Assembly (NCBI GenBank): GCA_910586365.1
Contig: CAJUGP010000010.1
Location: 31,760-60,523, forward strand
Direction of reading: 5' to 3'
Source: an uncultured Christensenella sp.
Lineage (GTDB): Bacteria > Bacillota > Clostridia > Christensenellales > Borkfalkiaceae
Length of the DNA: 28,764 nt
Shown here piece by piece: positions 7,383 through 15,641 of this stretch (the stretch's first letter is position 1; every line of letters begins with the position of its first letter). The translations under genes and the position numbers were made by a program. Under the pieces are notes generated by a model. The model saw nothing but the letters and a program-made list of their open reading frames with translations, ran no database searches and had not been told where the DNA came from.

Positions 7383-8614
7383 AGCGCGATCGCCTTTTTC
7401 AGATTGCCCACCGAGGCGACGGCGGCGCGCGAAAAGTCGATTTGCCCGCTTACGCGGAGAATATCGTCGCGTTTGAGCGCGGAAATCTCCTGCATGCGCT
7501 TTTCAAAATCGTATACCTCGTTGGCGTAAAGCAGCTGTTTTCCGTAAAGCAGCATCTGCGAAGAAGTATTTTCCTGCGCGAAAATACTGCCCGAACGCAT
7601 TTGTTCGCGTCCTCTTTTGAACTCTTCTTCGGTCACGCCGTCTTTGATAAACGTCTTTATGACGTCGACGACGGCGGCGGCGGCGTCTTCCGCTTTTTGG
7701 GGATTTACGCCGGCGTAAACGGTAAGCATGCCCGTTTCCTCGTAGTGGCTCGCGTAAGAATAAACGGAATAGGCAAGCCCCAATTCCTCGCGCACGCGCA
7801 TGAACAGACGGGAAGAAAGTCCGCCGCCCAAGACGGCGTTCATCACCTGCACGGCGGAAAAGTCGGGCGAATTACGCTCGACGCAGGGAAAGCCGATCGC
7901 AAAATGCGCCTGCTCGATGGGCTTTTGCTTAAAGAGATTGTCGCTGCGGCGGTCGATCGTAACCGCGCGTTTTTCAAACGCCGTGCGCTGCATATCGCCG
8001 AAATATTCTTCGGCAAGCGCGACCGCTTGCTCCGCCGACAGATTGCCCGCGAACGATACCACGATGTTTTCGGGGCAGTAACGCGCTTTTTTATAAGCAA
8101 AAATATCCTCTCGCGTGAAACCGCTCACGTTGCTCTGCGGACCTAAAATATTTCTGCCGTAATTCCTTTCGCCGAACGAGGCGCGCGCCAGCATATCGAG
8201 GCAAAGATCCTCGGGCGTATCCTCGCACATATTGATCTCTTCAAGCACGACGCCCTTTTCGCGCTTCATTTCCTCTTCGGGGAACGTGCTGTTCAAAAAC
8301 AAATCGGCAAGCAGTGCGAACGCTTCCTTGGCGTGGTCGCTCGTCGCTTTGGAATAATAGCACGTCATATCCTTGCCCGTAAAGGCGTTCACCTGCGCGC
8401 CGAGCGCATCGAACGCATCGGAAATCTCGAACGCGGTGCGCGTTTTTGTGCCTTTGAACTGCATGTGCTCGATAAAGTGCGAAATGCCGTCCTCTTTGTC
8501 CGTTTCGTGCGCCGCGCCCGTGCCGACGAGAATGCCCATCGTGACCGAAAGCAGCCCTTCCATGTGTTTGATGATGACGCGCACGCCGCTTTTCAGCGTT
8601 TTCGTTTCTACCAT
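7379..8614 (-). CDS. M16 family zinc metallopeptidase (processing-peptidase type, MlpA/YmxG-like)
   Basis: This 411-residue protein has the two-lobed insulinase/mitochondrial processing peptidase architecture. The inverted zinc motif HFIEH (H46, E49, H50) is intact, and the third zinc ligand E126 in VVLEEINM lies at the family spacing. The C-terminal half has the non-catalytic M16 lobe, with GGGLSSRLFMRVREELGLAYSV split by the usual Arg/Tyr substrate-binding positions. A clear AAGGAG precedes the ATG at 8614. Directly upstream lies a YlxY-type gene: the same ylxY-mlpA order occurs after pnp in Bacillus. There is no signal peptide, so it is probably cytoplasmic. Confidence 0.93.
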   Translation of the reverse strand: MVETKTLKSGVRVIIKHMEGLLSVTMGILVGTGAAHETDKEDGISHFIEHMQFKGTKTRTAFEISDAFDALGAQVNAFTGKDMTCYYSKATSDHAKEAFALLADLFLNSTFPEEEMKREKGVVLEEINMCEDTPEDLCLDMLARASFGERNYGRNILGPQSNVSGFTREDIFAYKKARYCPENIVVSFAGNLSAEQAVALAEEYFGDMQRTAFEKRAVTIDRRSDNLFKQKPIEQAHFAIGFPCVERNSPDFSAVQVMNAVLGGGLSSRLFMRVREELGLAYSVYSYASHYEETGMLTVYAGVNPQKAEDAAAAVVDVIKTFIKDGVTEEEFKRGREQMRSGSIFAQENTSSQMLLYGKQLLYANEVYDFEKRMQEISALKRDDILRVSGQIDFSRAAVASVGNLKKAIAL

Positions 8615-8648
8615 GTTTCTCTCCTTGGTTTTTCCTTCTTATCGATCG

Positions 8649-9344
8649 TCAGCCGAGATTCTCCCCGACCGAAATCGTCTTCAAGCCCGTTTCCCGATAA
8701 TGCCGCAAAATGCGCGGCAGCGCCGCAAGGGTATGCTCCATGGGGTGCATTAAAACGAGATACCCCGCCGTAACCTCTTTGGTCGCCCGTTCGTAACAAA
8801 TATTTTCGTCTTTGTCGCGCCAATCCACGGTATCCTTCGTCCAAAGCACCGTTTTCAAGGAAAGTGCTTGGGCGGCGTTCACCGTTTCCTCGTGATACGC
8901 GCCCGAAGGCGGCGCGAACAGCGTGACGGGCTTGCCCGACGCAAGCGAAATAAATTCCACGCTGTGGGCGATCTCTTCCACGTTCTCTTTATAATTCATT
9001 TTGGAGTGATCGCGGTGGAAATATCCGTGCGAGCCGATTTCATGCCCGCGCGCGGCGATCTCCTTGACGCACGCCACGTTATCGTCCGCCCAGCAGCCGC
9101 CGAGGAAAAACGTCGCCGTCGCCTCGTATTCATCGAGCACGTCGAGCATTTTGAGCACGGTTTCCGTTCCCCAATAAACGTTGATCATGAGCGATACGCC
9201 CTCGCCCGTTCCTTTGCGGTACGTTCCGTCGCCGCCGCCCGAAACGCTTTTCGCGTCGGGCAGAAAACACACCGTGGCAAGCACGGCAAGCACGAGTGCA
9301 AGCACGCCGTTCGTGATAAGGGAGATCAAGCGGTTTCTTTTCAC
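8649..9344 (-). CDS. YlxY-type polysaccharide deacetylase-like sporulation protein
   Basis: This is a 231-residue NodB-fold protein with an N-terminal membrane anchor (about 8-28). The fold is clear: motif 1 region VSLMINVYWGTE (50-61), motif 2 GSHGYFH (H106, H110), motif 3 FAPPSGAY (143-150), DTVDW (171-175) and LMHP (H200). Two usual catalytic positions differ: the first motif has Asn55 where active deacetylases have the TFDD aspartate, and motif 3 has Ala144 instead of Arg. This resembles the YlxY branch ('probable sporulation protein, polysaccharide deacetylase family'), so a non-hydrolytic or altered activity is possible. The start is GTG at 9344 with GAGGT five bases before it. A hairpin overlaps that site. 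Confidence 0.85.
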   Translation of the reverse strand: MKRNRLISLITNGVLALVLAVLATVCFLPDAKSVSGGGDGTYRKGTGEGVSLMINVYWGTETVLKMLDVLDEYEATATFFLGGCWADDNVACVKEIAARGHEIGSHGYFHRDHSKMNYKENVEEIAHSVEFISLASGKPVTLFAPPSGAYHEETVNAAQALSLKTVLWTKDTVDWRDKDENICYERATKEVTAGYLVLMHPMEHTLAALPRILRHYRETGLKTISVGENLG

Positions 9345-9351
9345 AGTTTAC

Positions 9352-9384
9352 CTCAATACAAGCTTTCCATTCCATTGTATTGAG
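9352..9384 (-). promoter_or_regulatory. Inverted repeat enclosing the ylxY ribosome-binding site
   Basis: A perfect 9-bp inverted repeat, CTCAATACA (9352-9360) and TGTATTGAG (9376-9384), spans a 15-base loop between mutS2 and the YlxY-like gene. On the minus strand the downstream arm ends TTGAG and runs into the GAGGT Shine-Dalgarno site of the YlxY-like gene, so folding would partly hide that site. No T-run follows, so it is not a classical terminator. Function is inferred. Confidence 0.5.
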
Positions 9385-9412
9385 ATTTTGCCGTAAATAT
9401 GCCCCCGCGCCC

Positions 9413-11764
9413 TTATTTAAGTTTGACGATCGTCACGCCCGTTTGCCCTTCGCCGTAGTTGCCGAGGCGGTAACTCTCGACGCGGGGGTGCTTTTTGAGC
9501 ATCGCGTGAATGCAGGCGCGCAGCTTGCCCGTGCCCATGCCGTGCACGATGCGCACCTCTTCGGCGTTATGCAGCACGGCGGCATCGAGAAAGCGTTCCG
9601 CCTCCTGCTCCGCTTCGAGCGCCGTCATGCCGATAAGATTGCATTCGGAAGAAAAGAGCGCGTCCCCGTTCAGATTGCGCACGACCTGCACACGCGCGCC
9701 GTTCTCCTTTTCGCGCTTGCTCGGCGCGGCGCGGTATAAATCGTCCCGCGGGACGCGTACGCGCATCGTACCCGCCAACACCTCGGCAAAGCCCTTGTCG
9801 CGTTTCACGGATAAAACCTTGCCTTCGCGCTCCAAGCTACCGACGTAAACGGCGTCGCCCTCTTTTAACACGGCAAAATCGGCTTTTTCGCGCCGCACCG
9901 TTTTTTCCTCGCTCTCTTCGCGCCCCATGGCGTTTTTCAGGGTGCGGGCGCGGATGAGGTCGCTCTCGCTGAGCGTATCGCGTTTGAAGATCGATTCGAT
10001 TTCTTCGAGCAGCTCCTCGGCGCGCGCCGTCCGCTCGGTGACGATGCGGCGCGCCTCGGCTTTCGACGCAAGCAAAAATTTTTCGCGTTCGCGGCGGAAT
10101 TTTTCCTCTTCCTTTTCAAGCTGCGCCATGCGTTCTTCCCACTGCTTTTTCAAAGCCGCTAAGGAAGCGATTTCGCGTTCCGCCCGAATGCGCCCCTCTT
10201 CCGCGGCGCGGACGGTGCGTTCGATCGTGCGCGCCCCCTCCGAAAGATTGCCGCGCGCCCGTTCGAGCGTTTGAGCGTCTAAGCCGAGCTTCTCGCAGAC
10301 GAGCAGAGCGTTCGACGAACCCGGTGCGCCGAGTTTTAAGCGGTACAGCGGACGCTGCCCTTCGCTGTCGAATTCCATGCAGGCGTTTTCCACGCGGTCG
10401 CGCTCGTATGCAAATTCCTTTAACGTATAGTAATGCGTGGTCACGATGCCGCGGCAGCCCTTGCCGAGCAACGTTTCGAGTACGGCGCGCGCGAGCGCCT
10501 GCCCCTCTTCGGGATCGGTTCCGCCGCCCGGTTCGTCGACAAGCACAAAGCTGTTCGCGTTCGCGTGCTCCAAAATATATTTCAAATGTACGATATGCGA
10601 AGAAAAGGTCGAAAGATTTTCTTCGATCGACTGACTGTCGCCCAGATCGCAGAAAATATCGCCGAACACCGCCAAGTTGGTGCCTTCCGCCGCGGGCACG
10701 AACAAGCCGCACGCCGCCATCAAACAGAACAGACCGCACATTTTCAGCGTAACCGTTTTTCCGCCCGCGTTCGCGCCGCTCACGACGAGAAAATCGTAAC
10801 TCCCGCCCACGCTCACCGAAACGGGCACGGCGGTTTTGCCGTCTAACAGCGGATGCCGCCCTTTCACGATTTCCACGACGCCCTTGCGGTTGAGCAGCGG
10901 CTTTACCGCTTTTTGGCGGTACGCGTATTCCGCACGCGCGTAAAAACCGTCGATGCGGATCAAGATTTCCTCGTCCGCCGTCAGCTGTGCGCAAAGCTGC
11001 CCCACCCCGCGCGAGAGCTCGGCTAAAATGCGTTCCTCTTCTTCTTTTTCGTCGATGCGCAGCGTAATCAGCTCGTTGTTCATGCCGAGCACTTCCTCGG
11101 GTTCGATGAACACCGTTGCGCCGCTCTGCGAACGGTCGTGCACGAATCCCTTTACGCTGCGCTTATATTCGGCTTTGACGGGAATAACGAACCGATCGCC
11201 GCGCACGGTAACAAGCCCGTCCTGCAAATACTTGCGTTCGCCGCCCGTGAGATATTCCTGCAAGCGGGCGCGGATGCGCTCCTGCATCAGCACGATCTCG
11301 CGCCTGACGGCAAACAGCCGTTCGCTCGCGTTGTCGGCAAGACCGTCGCCCTCGATTTTATTAAAAATATCGCGTTCGAGCCGCTCGTTGAAATACAGCC
11401 CCTGAGCGTCCTCGCGCAAGAGCACGACGCGTTCGTCGGCAAACGATTTTATGCCGTCGTAACAAATGCGCGCGCTGCGCAGCAGTCCCGCCGCTTCCAC
11501 CAGCTCGGCGCAGGAAAGCACCGCGCCCTTTTGCGCGCGTTCGGCTTTGTTGCCGAGCGGCGAAAAATATTCGATCTTGCCGCCGCCCAGCTCGAAGAGC
11601 ATGAGCGAAGTTTCCTGCGTGTAGCTTAACAGCAGGCGCGCCGATTCGACTTCCCTGACAGGCTCTAACAAAGGAAGCATTTTCTTCGTTTGTTCGAGCA
11701 CGGCGTGCTCGGCAAGCTGCGATAAAATTTTAGGCAATTCGAGCCGCGATGCCGCTTGGTTCAT
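9413..11764 (-). CDS. mutS2: Endonuclease MutS2
   Basis: MutS2 is a MutS-family ATPase without mismatch-recognition domains. It is linked to suppressing recombination and to rescuing collided ribosomes. The 783 residues comprise the core and clamp region, the ATPase with Walker A as GANAGGKT (330-337) and Walker B FVLVDE (406-411) followed by PGGGTDP, a long charged coiled coil (about 500-620), and a C-terminal Smr domain with the HGMGTGKLR motif. Deviations: the P-loop is usually GPNTGGKT, the Walker B tail usually LGAGTDP, and the Smr opening usually LDLRG reads CNLIG here. The ATG overlaps the U32 gene stop by 4 bases. Length is normal. Confidence 0.96.
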   Translation of the reverse strand: MNQAASRLELPKILSQLAEHAVLEQTKKMLPLLEPVREVESARLLLSYTQETSLMLFELGGGKIEYFSPLGNKAERAQKGAVLSCAELVEAAGLLRSARICYDGIKSFADERVVLLREDAQGLYFNERLERDIFNKIEGDGLADNASERLFAVRREIVLMQERIRARLQEYLTGGERKYLQDGLVTVRGDRFVIPVKAEYKRSVKGFVHDRSQSGATVFIEPEEVLGMNNELITLRIDEKEEEERILAELSRGVGQLCAQLTADEEILIRIDGFYARAEYAYRQKAVKPLLNRKGVVEIVKGRHPLLDGKTAVPVSVSVGGSYDFLVVSGANAGGKTVTLKMCGLFCLMAACGLFVPAAEGTNLAVFGDIFCDLGDSQSIEENLSTFSSHIVHLKYILEHANANSFVLVDEPGGGTDPEEGQALARAVLETLLGKGCRGIVTTHYYTLKEFAYERDRVENACMEFDSEGQRPLYRLKLGAPGSSNALLVCEKLGLDAQTLERARGNLSEGARTIERTVRAAEEGRIRAEREIASLAALKKQWEERMAQLEKEEEKFRREREKFLLASKAEARRIVTERTARAEELLEEIESIFKRDTLSESDLIRARTLKNAMGREESEEKTVRREKADFAVLKEGDAVYVGSLEREGKVLSVKRDKGFAEVLAGTMRVRVPRDDLYRAAPSKREKENGARVQVVRNLNGDALFSSECNLIGMTALEAEQEAERFLDAAVLHNAEEVRIVHGMGTGKLRACIHAMLKKHPRVESYRLGNYGEGQTGVTIVKLK

Positions 11765-13899
11765 AGCATACTCCTGTTTTTATGCCCCGCCGTGGCGTTC
11801 GGCAGCAGCGTTTCCGCCTGCGCGGAGCGATCGGCAAGCGCCGTTATGTTGCACACGGTAATGTCGGCGAGCGCGCCGCCTGCACCGTTCTGCGCCGCAA
11901 GCGGCGCGCAGTTATACAGCTCGAACCGGCAGGCGCCCGTATTCCCGTACCGCCGCAGCGGGAAACGCCGTCCGTCCTCGTCGGTCAGCGTGTAAAGATC
12001 GCGTTTATCGCACGTTTTGCAGGTGCGCGAAAACGGACAGAAAATCAAATCCATGACCTTGATATCGCCTGCGCACAGCGTAAACGCCCCTTCCCCCGCG
12101 AGCGCCGCCTGCTCTTTTGCCGAGAGTTCTTTGGAAAGCGCATAATACTTCGCCCCCGCCGCCCGAACGCCCGCAACCGAAAAGGCGTTCGTCAAATTGA
12201 ACCCCGTTCCCGCAAACAAGGGCTTGTTGTATTTCTTCGCAAGCGCGATCCCGTAATACCCCTCGCAGTATATTCCGTCGCATTCTTGCAGCAAAAACGA
12301 GTAAGCAAGCTCGTCTGCGCCCGTAAAATACGGCGGCAGATAACAAAACCGCTCTTGTCCCGCTTGGGGCAGCCGATGGGCGGTTTTGTAGATAACGATA
12401 TCCCCTTTTACGGCTTGCGTCGCGATCAGAGCGGTGCGCGCGCTTGCAACGGGCTGCACGCACGCCGTGAACCGACGTTCAGGCAGCGGCGCACGGGGCG
12501 GATCGAGAACGGCACACAGCGCCGCATAGAATTCCCTGCGCAGCGCGTTGAGCGCCGATTTAGGTAAAAACACGCCGTCCGTTTCAACTTTTATTTCGGG
12601 CGCGAACGGCAGTCCGTCCGTCCTGCAAAAATTTTCTTCGATCTCTGCCGCAGTCATGGGCGCGTTTTTTGCCGCCTGCAACCGTTCGCCGCCCGTAAAA
12701 ACAAAGCCGCCGCACGCGACAACGGGGAAATTTTCCGCCGTCATGGTCACGCTTATTTTGAGCGAGCGCAGGCGCTTTTTCGCCAACGACTGTTCGCCCG
12801 CAAGCGTATCGGTCGTCACGCGCACCGTATCGCCGCTTTTCAGCCGAGATTCGCTTTCGAGGAAGAAACCGCCCTTGTCCGCGCGCACAAACCGCGCCCC
12901 GCCGACTTCCTTTCCGCCGCGCAGAATTTTGAACATGTCGCCCTTGCGGAACGAACATGCCGACGCGCAAAACGGACGGTTTTGTACGAACGAAACGACG
13001 CCGACCTCCCTGCCGATATGTCCCTGCACGCTGCGCGAAAGAAAATTCTTTTCCCCGAACGCAAGCCCCTCGGTGTAGTCGCCGCGGTTGTACGCGCTCG
13101 TAAGCCTATAGAACCATTCCGCGGCAGGCTTGCCCTGCAAGATCGCGCGGTAATAGGATACCGCCGCCGCTACGTATTCGGGGCGGCGCATTCTCCCTTC
13201 GATTTTGAGCGAACACACGCCGTATTCCTGCAATTCGCGCACCCGCCGCCCGAGGCTAAGATCGGAAGGCGAAAGCGCGTAAGCGCGTTCTTCGTACCCC
13301 GCGCGATCAATCGAATAGCGTTTGCGGCAAGGCTGTTTGCACCGTCCGCGGTTCCCGCTGTTGTTCCCCGCGAACGAGGAAAGATAGCACTGCCCCGAAA
13401 AACAGGCGCACAGCGCGCCCTGCACGAACACTTCGGTTTCGATGATTTTTGCGATCGCCGCGATGTCTTCCGCCGCCGTTTCCCGCGCTAAGACGACGCG
13501 CGAAAAGCCGTATTCCTTTGCAAGACGCGCGCCCCATTCGTTGCAGCAGCCCGCCTGCGTGGAAAGATGCAGCGTCATCTGCGGATACGCTTCTTTCAAG
13601 ACTTTTCCGAGAAAAATATCCTGCAATAACACGGCGTCCGCGCCGCATTCGTACGCCGTCCGCGCCGCCTCGAAAAAGCCTTCCGTTTCGTCGTCTTTTA
13701 CAAGCGTGTTCAAACAGACGTACACCTTCGCCCCGAGCAAATGGGCGTGCAGAACGGTTGCCCGCAATTCCTCGCGCGCAAAGTTCGCCGCGCCCTCGCG
13801 CGCGGAAAAACGGGTCATGCCTAAATACACGGCGTCCGCGCCCGCGTTCAAGGCGGCGCGCGCCGTTGCGGTATCCCCCGCCGGGGCGAGAATTTCCAT
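11761..13899 (-). CDS. U32 family protein (peptidase U32 / RlhA-like)
   Basis: This 712-residue member of the U32 family has the N-terminal TIM-barrel-like start MEILAPAGDTATARAALNAG. It carries the family signature EVFVQGALCACFSGQCYLSS and a Cys pattern (C, C, then GRCKQPC) matching the iron-sulfur ligands of RlhA-type proteins. The long C-terminal extension fits the DUF3656-type U32 subgroup, which includes RlhA, the 23S rRNA C2501 hydroxylation factor. Many U32 members turn out to be RNA- or cofactor-hydroxylating enzymes rather than proteases, so 'peptidase' is a legacy label. The ATG at 13899 lies 4 bases after the hprK stop, with AAAGGA directly abutting it, suggesting coupled translation. 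Confidence 0.88.
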   Translation of the reverse strand: MEILAPAGDTATARAALNAGADAVYLGMTRFSAREGAANFAREELRATVLHAHLLGAKVYVCLNTLVKDDETEGFFEAARTAYECGADAVLLQDIFLGKVLKEAYPQMTLHLSTQAGCCNEWGARLAKEYGFSRVVLARETAAEDIAAIAKIIETEVFVQGALCACFSGQCYLSSFAGNNSGNRGRCKQPCRKRYSIDRAGYEERAYALSPSDLSLGRRVRELQEYGVCSLKIEGRMRRPEYVAAAVSYYRAILQGKPAAEWFYRLTSAYNRGDYTEGLAFGEKNFLSRSVQGHIGREVGVVSFVQNRPFCASACSFRKGDMFKILRGGKEVGGARFVRADKGGFFLESESRLKSGDTVRVTTDTLAGEQSLAKKRLRSLKISVTMTAENFPVVACGGFVFTGGERLQAAKNAPMTAAEIEENFCRTDGLPFAPEIKVETDGVFLPKSALNALRREFYAALCAVLDPPRAPLPERRFTACVQPVASARTALIATQAVKGDIVIYKTAHRLPQAGQERFCYLPPYFTGADELAYSFLLQECDGIYCEGYYGIALAKKYNKPLFAGTGFNLTNAFSVAGVRAAGAKYYALSKELSAKEQAALAGEGAFTLCAGDIKVMDLIFCPFSRTCKTCDKRDLYTLTDEDGRRFPLRRYGNTGACRFELYNCAPLAAQNGAGGALADITVCNITALADRSAQAETLLPNATAGHKNRSML

Positions 13900-13903
13900 T
13901 CCT

Positions 13904-14830
13904 TTATCTACCTATCGTGCGCTGAATCAGCTCCTGCGCCGCATCGTAACCCATGCTCTTCAAGCGGAAATCGCGCGCCGCCACCTCGATGAGAATGGCA
14001 AGATTGCGTCCGGGCGAAACGGGCACCGTGAGTTTAGGCACTTTTACGCTTAAAATCTCTTCGGTGTTCGCCTCGCCGCCGATGCGGTCGTACTCCTTAT
14101 CGCGCCGCCAATGTTCCAGCTCCATGACAAGCTCCACTTCCTTTTCGCCCAAAACCGAACCCGAACCGTACATGTTTTTTACGTTGATGATGCCGATCCC
14201 GCGCAGCTCCATGAAATAACGGATCTGTTCGGGCGAAGAGCCGACAAGCTTGTTTTCCATGCGCTTGATGATGACCGAATCGTCGACGACAAGACGGTGC
14301 CCGCGCTTGATCAGCTCCATTGCCGTTTCGCTCTTGCCCACGCCCGACGCGCCCGTGAGCATGATCCCCACGCCGAACACGTCCATTAAAACGCCGTGCA
14401 CGGTCGTTTCGGGCGCAAGCAAACGGGAAAGATAGATGCACAAATCCGCCATGAGTAGCGTGGTGAGTCTGCCCGAACGGAACACGGGCGTGCCCGTTTC
14501 ACGCGCGCACTCCATAAACTCGGGGAGAACGGGCAGATCGCGCGAAAAGATCACGCAAGGAATATCGCCGCTCTCGAACAGCTTCATAATTTTCTCTTTG
14601 CGGATCTGCGACTGAAACGAACGCATGTATTCGTGCTCGGAAAGCCCGATCAGAATGATACGCTGGTTATCGTAATAACTGAAAAAACCCGCAAGCCGCA
14701 GACCGGGACGGTCGACCGAAAGACTCGAAAGCGTAACCAAGCCGCGCCCCGCGTACAACGTTTCCAAATTGAGATCGGAAGCAAATTTTTCGAGCATGAC
14801 GCTCGCTTTGGGCAACTGCATTTCATTCAT
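13904..14830 (-). CDS. hprK: HPr kinase/phosphorylase
   Basis: HprK phosphorylates and dephosphorylates Ser46 of HPr, the central switch of carbon catabolite repression in Bacillota. The 308-residue protein has the N-terminal domain, the P-loop GASGVGKSE (160-168), VVDDSVIIKR (181-190) and the family signature region from LVGSSPEQ (195-202) through MELRGIGIINVKNMYG (207-222). I chose the ATG at 14830 because GGAGG lies 9 bases upstream and the length then matches the usual ~310. The frame stays open to 14908, but that stretch lies inside the HAD gene. It overlaps the HAD gene end by 8 bases. HPr and PTS genes are not in the window. Confidence 0.97.
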   Translation of the reverse strand: MNEMQLPKASVMLEKFASDLNLETLYAGRGLVTLSSLSVDRPGLRLAGFFSYYDNQRIILIGLSEHEYMRSFQSQIRKEKIMKLFESGDIPCVIFSRDLPVLPEFMECARETGTPVFRSGRLTTLLMADLCIYLSRLLAPETTVHGVLMDVFGVGIMLTGASGVGKSETAMELIKRGHRLVVDDSVIIKRMENKLVGSSPEQIRYFMELRGIGIINVKNMYGSGSVLGEKEVELVMELEHWRRDKEYDRIGGEANTEEILSVKVPKLTVPVSPGRNLAILIEVAARDFRLKSMGYDAAQELIQRTIGR

Positions 14831-15641
14831 GTTCTTCTTCCTCCATTGCGTACCGTTCGAGCGCATACGCCACGCCGTCGTTTTCGCACGACGGAACGAC
14901 GCGCGCAATGCGTTTTAAGCCTTCTTCCGCGTTTTCCACCGCGAACTTACCGCCCGCCGCCGCGACGAGCGGAATATCGTTGTTCATATCGCCGATCGCC
15001 GCGATCTCCTGCGGGTCAACGCCGTAATAATCGGAGAGAAACGCCAGCGCCTCGCCTTTGTTTCTGCCCGCGGGCATCACTTCGACGAGATAATGCGCCG
15101 AACTCGTCACGTAACAATCCGCGCCGAACAGCGTTGCAAGCGTTTCTTCGGTTTGCGCACGCCGTTCCTTTTCGACGAACACCACGGCTTTTACGATCTT
15201 CAAAGAATGATTGCGGGCAAATTCATGCAGACAGGGAACGATTTCGGCTTTGACGCCGCAAACGCGCTCGTACATGGCAAGCGCCTCGTCGGCAACGTTG
15301 CAATACATTTTCTCCGCCGTGTAAACGTGGGTATGATGCCCCCGCTCTTCGAGCATGCGGACGACGCGGTAAGCAAGCTCGTCTTGAAACACGCTGCAAC
15401 GGAGCGTTTTTCCCGATTCGATCTCGGTGATCACCGCGCCCTGAAAGCTCGCCACCAATCCGTTTAAGCCCAACTCGCGCACGCGCGGCAAAATTGCGGG
15501 CGTCATTCTGCCCGTACATACCGCGAATACGCCGCCTTGTTCTCGATAACGGCAGATCGCCGCTTTGTTTTTTTCCGAAACCGTTCCGTCGTCGCGCACG
15601 AGCGTGCCGTCGAAATCGGATATAAAAATTTTATATTTCAT
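14823..15641 (-). CDS. HAD superfamily Cof-type phosphatase
   Basis: This 272-residue haloacid-dehalogenase family hydrolase belongs to the Cof/YidA (type IIB) branch. Motif I is FISDFDGTL (nucleophile D9, acid/base D11), motif II lies in VCTGRM, the motif III Lys is in NKGEAL, and motif IV is AIGDMNNDIPLV. The type IIB cap sits between motifs II and III. Such enzymes dephosphorylate sugar phosphates, PLP or FMN precursors; the substrate cannot be read from sequence. I use the ATG at 15641, which overlaps the uvrC stop by one base (TGATG) and has GAGG 7 bases upstream; a TTG one codon earlier is less likely. It is embedded between uvrC and hprK. Confidence 0.93.
   Translation of the reverse strand: MKYKIFISDFDGTLVRDDGTVSEKNKAAICRYREQGGVFAVCTGRMTPAILPRVRELGLNGLVASFQGAVITEIESGKTLRCSVFQDELAYRVVRMLEERGHHTHVYTAEKMYCNVADEALAMYERVCGVKAEIVPCLHEFARNHSLKIVKAVVFVEKERRAQTEETLATLFGADCYVTSSAHYLVEVMPAGRNKGEALAFLSDYYGVDPQEIAAIGDMNNDIPLVAAAGGKFAVENAEEGLKRIARVVPSCENDGVAYALERYAMEEEEHE

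Noticed and set aside
14831..14908. Longer N-terminus for HprK
   Set aside because: It lies within the HAD phosphatase gene and has no family similarity; the ATG at 14830 has a Shine-Dalgarno site and gives normal length.
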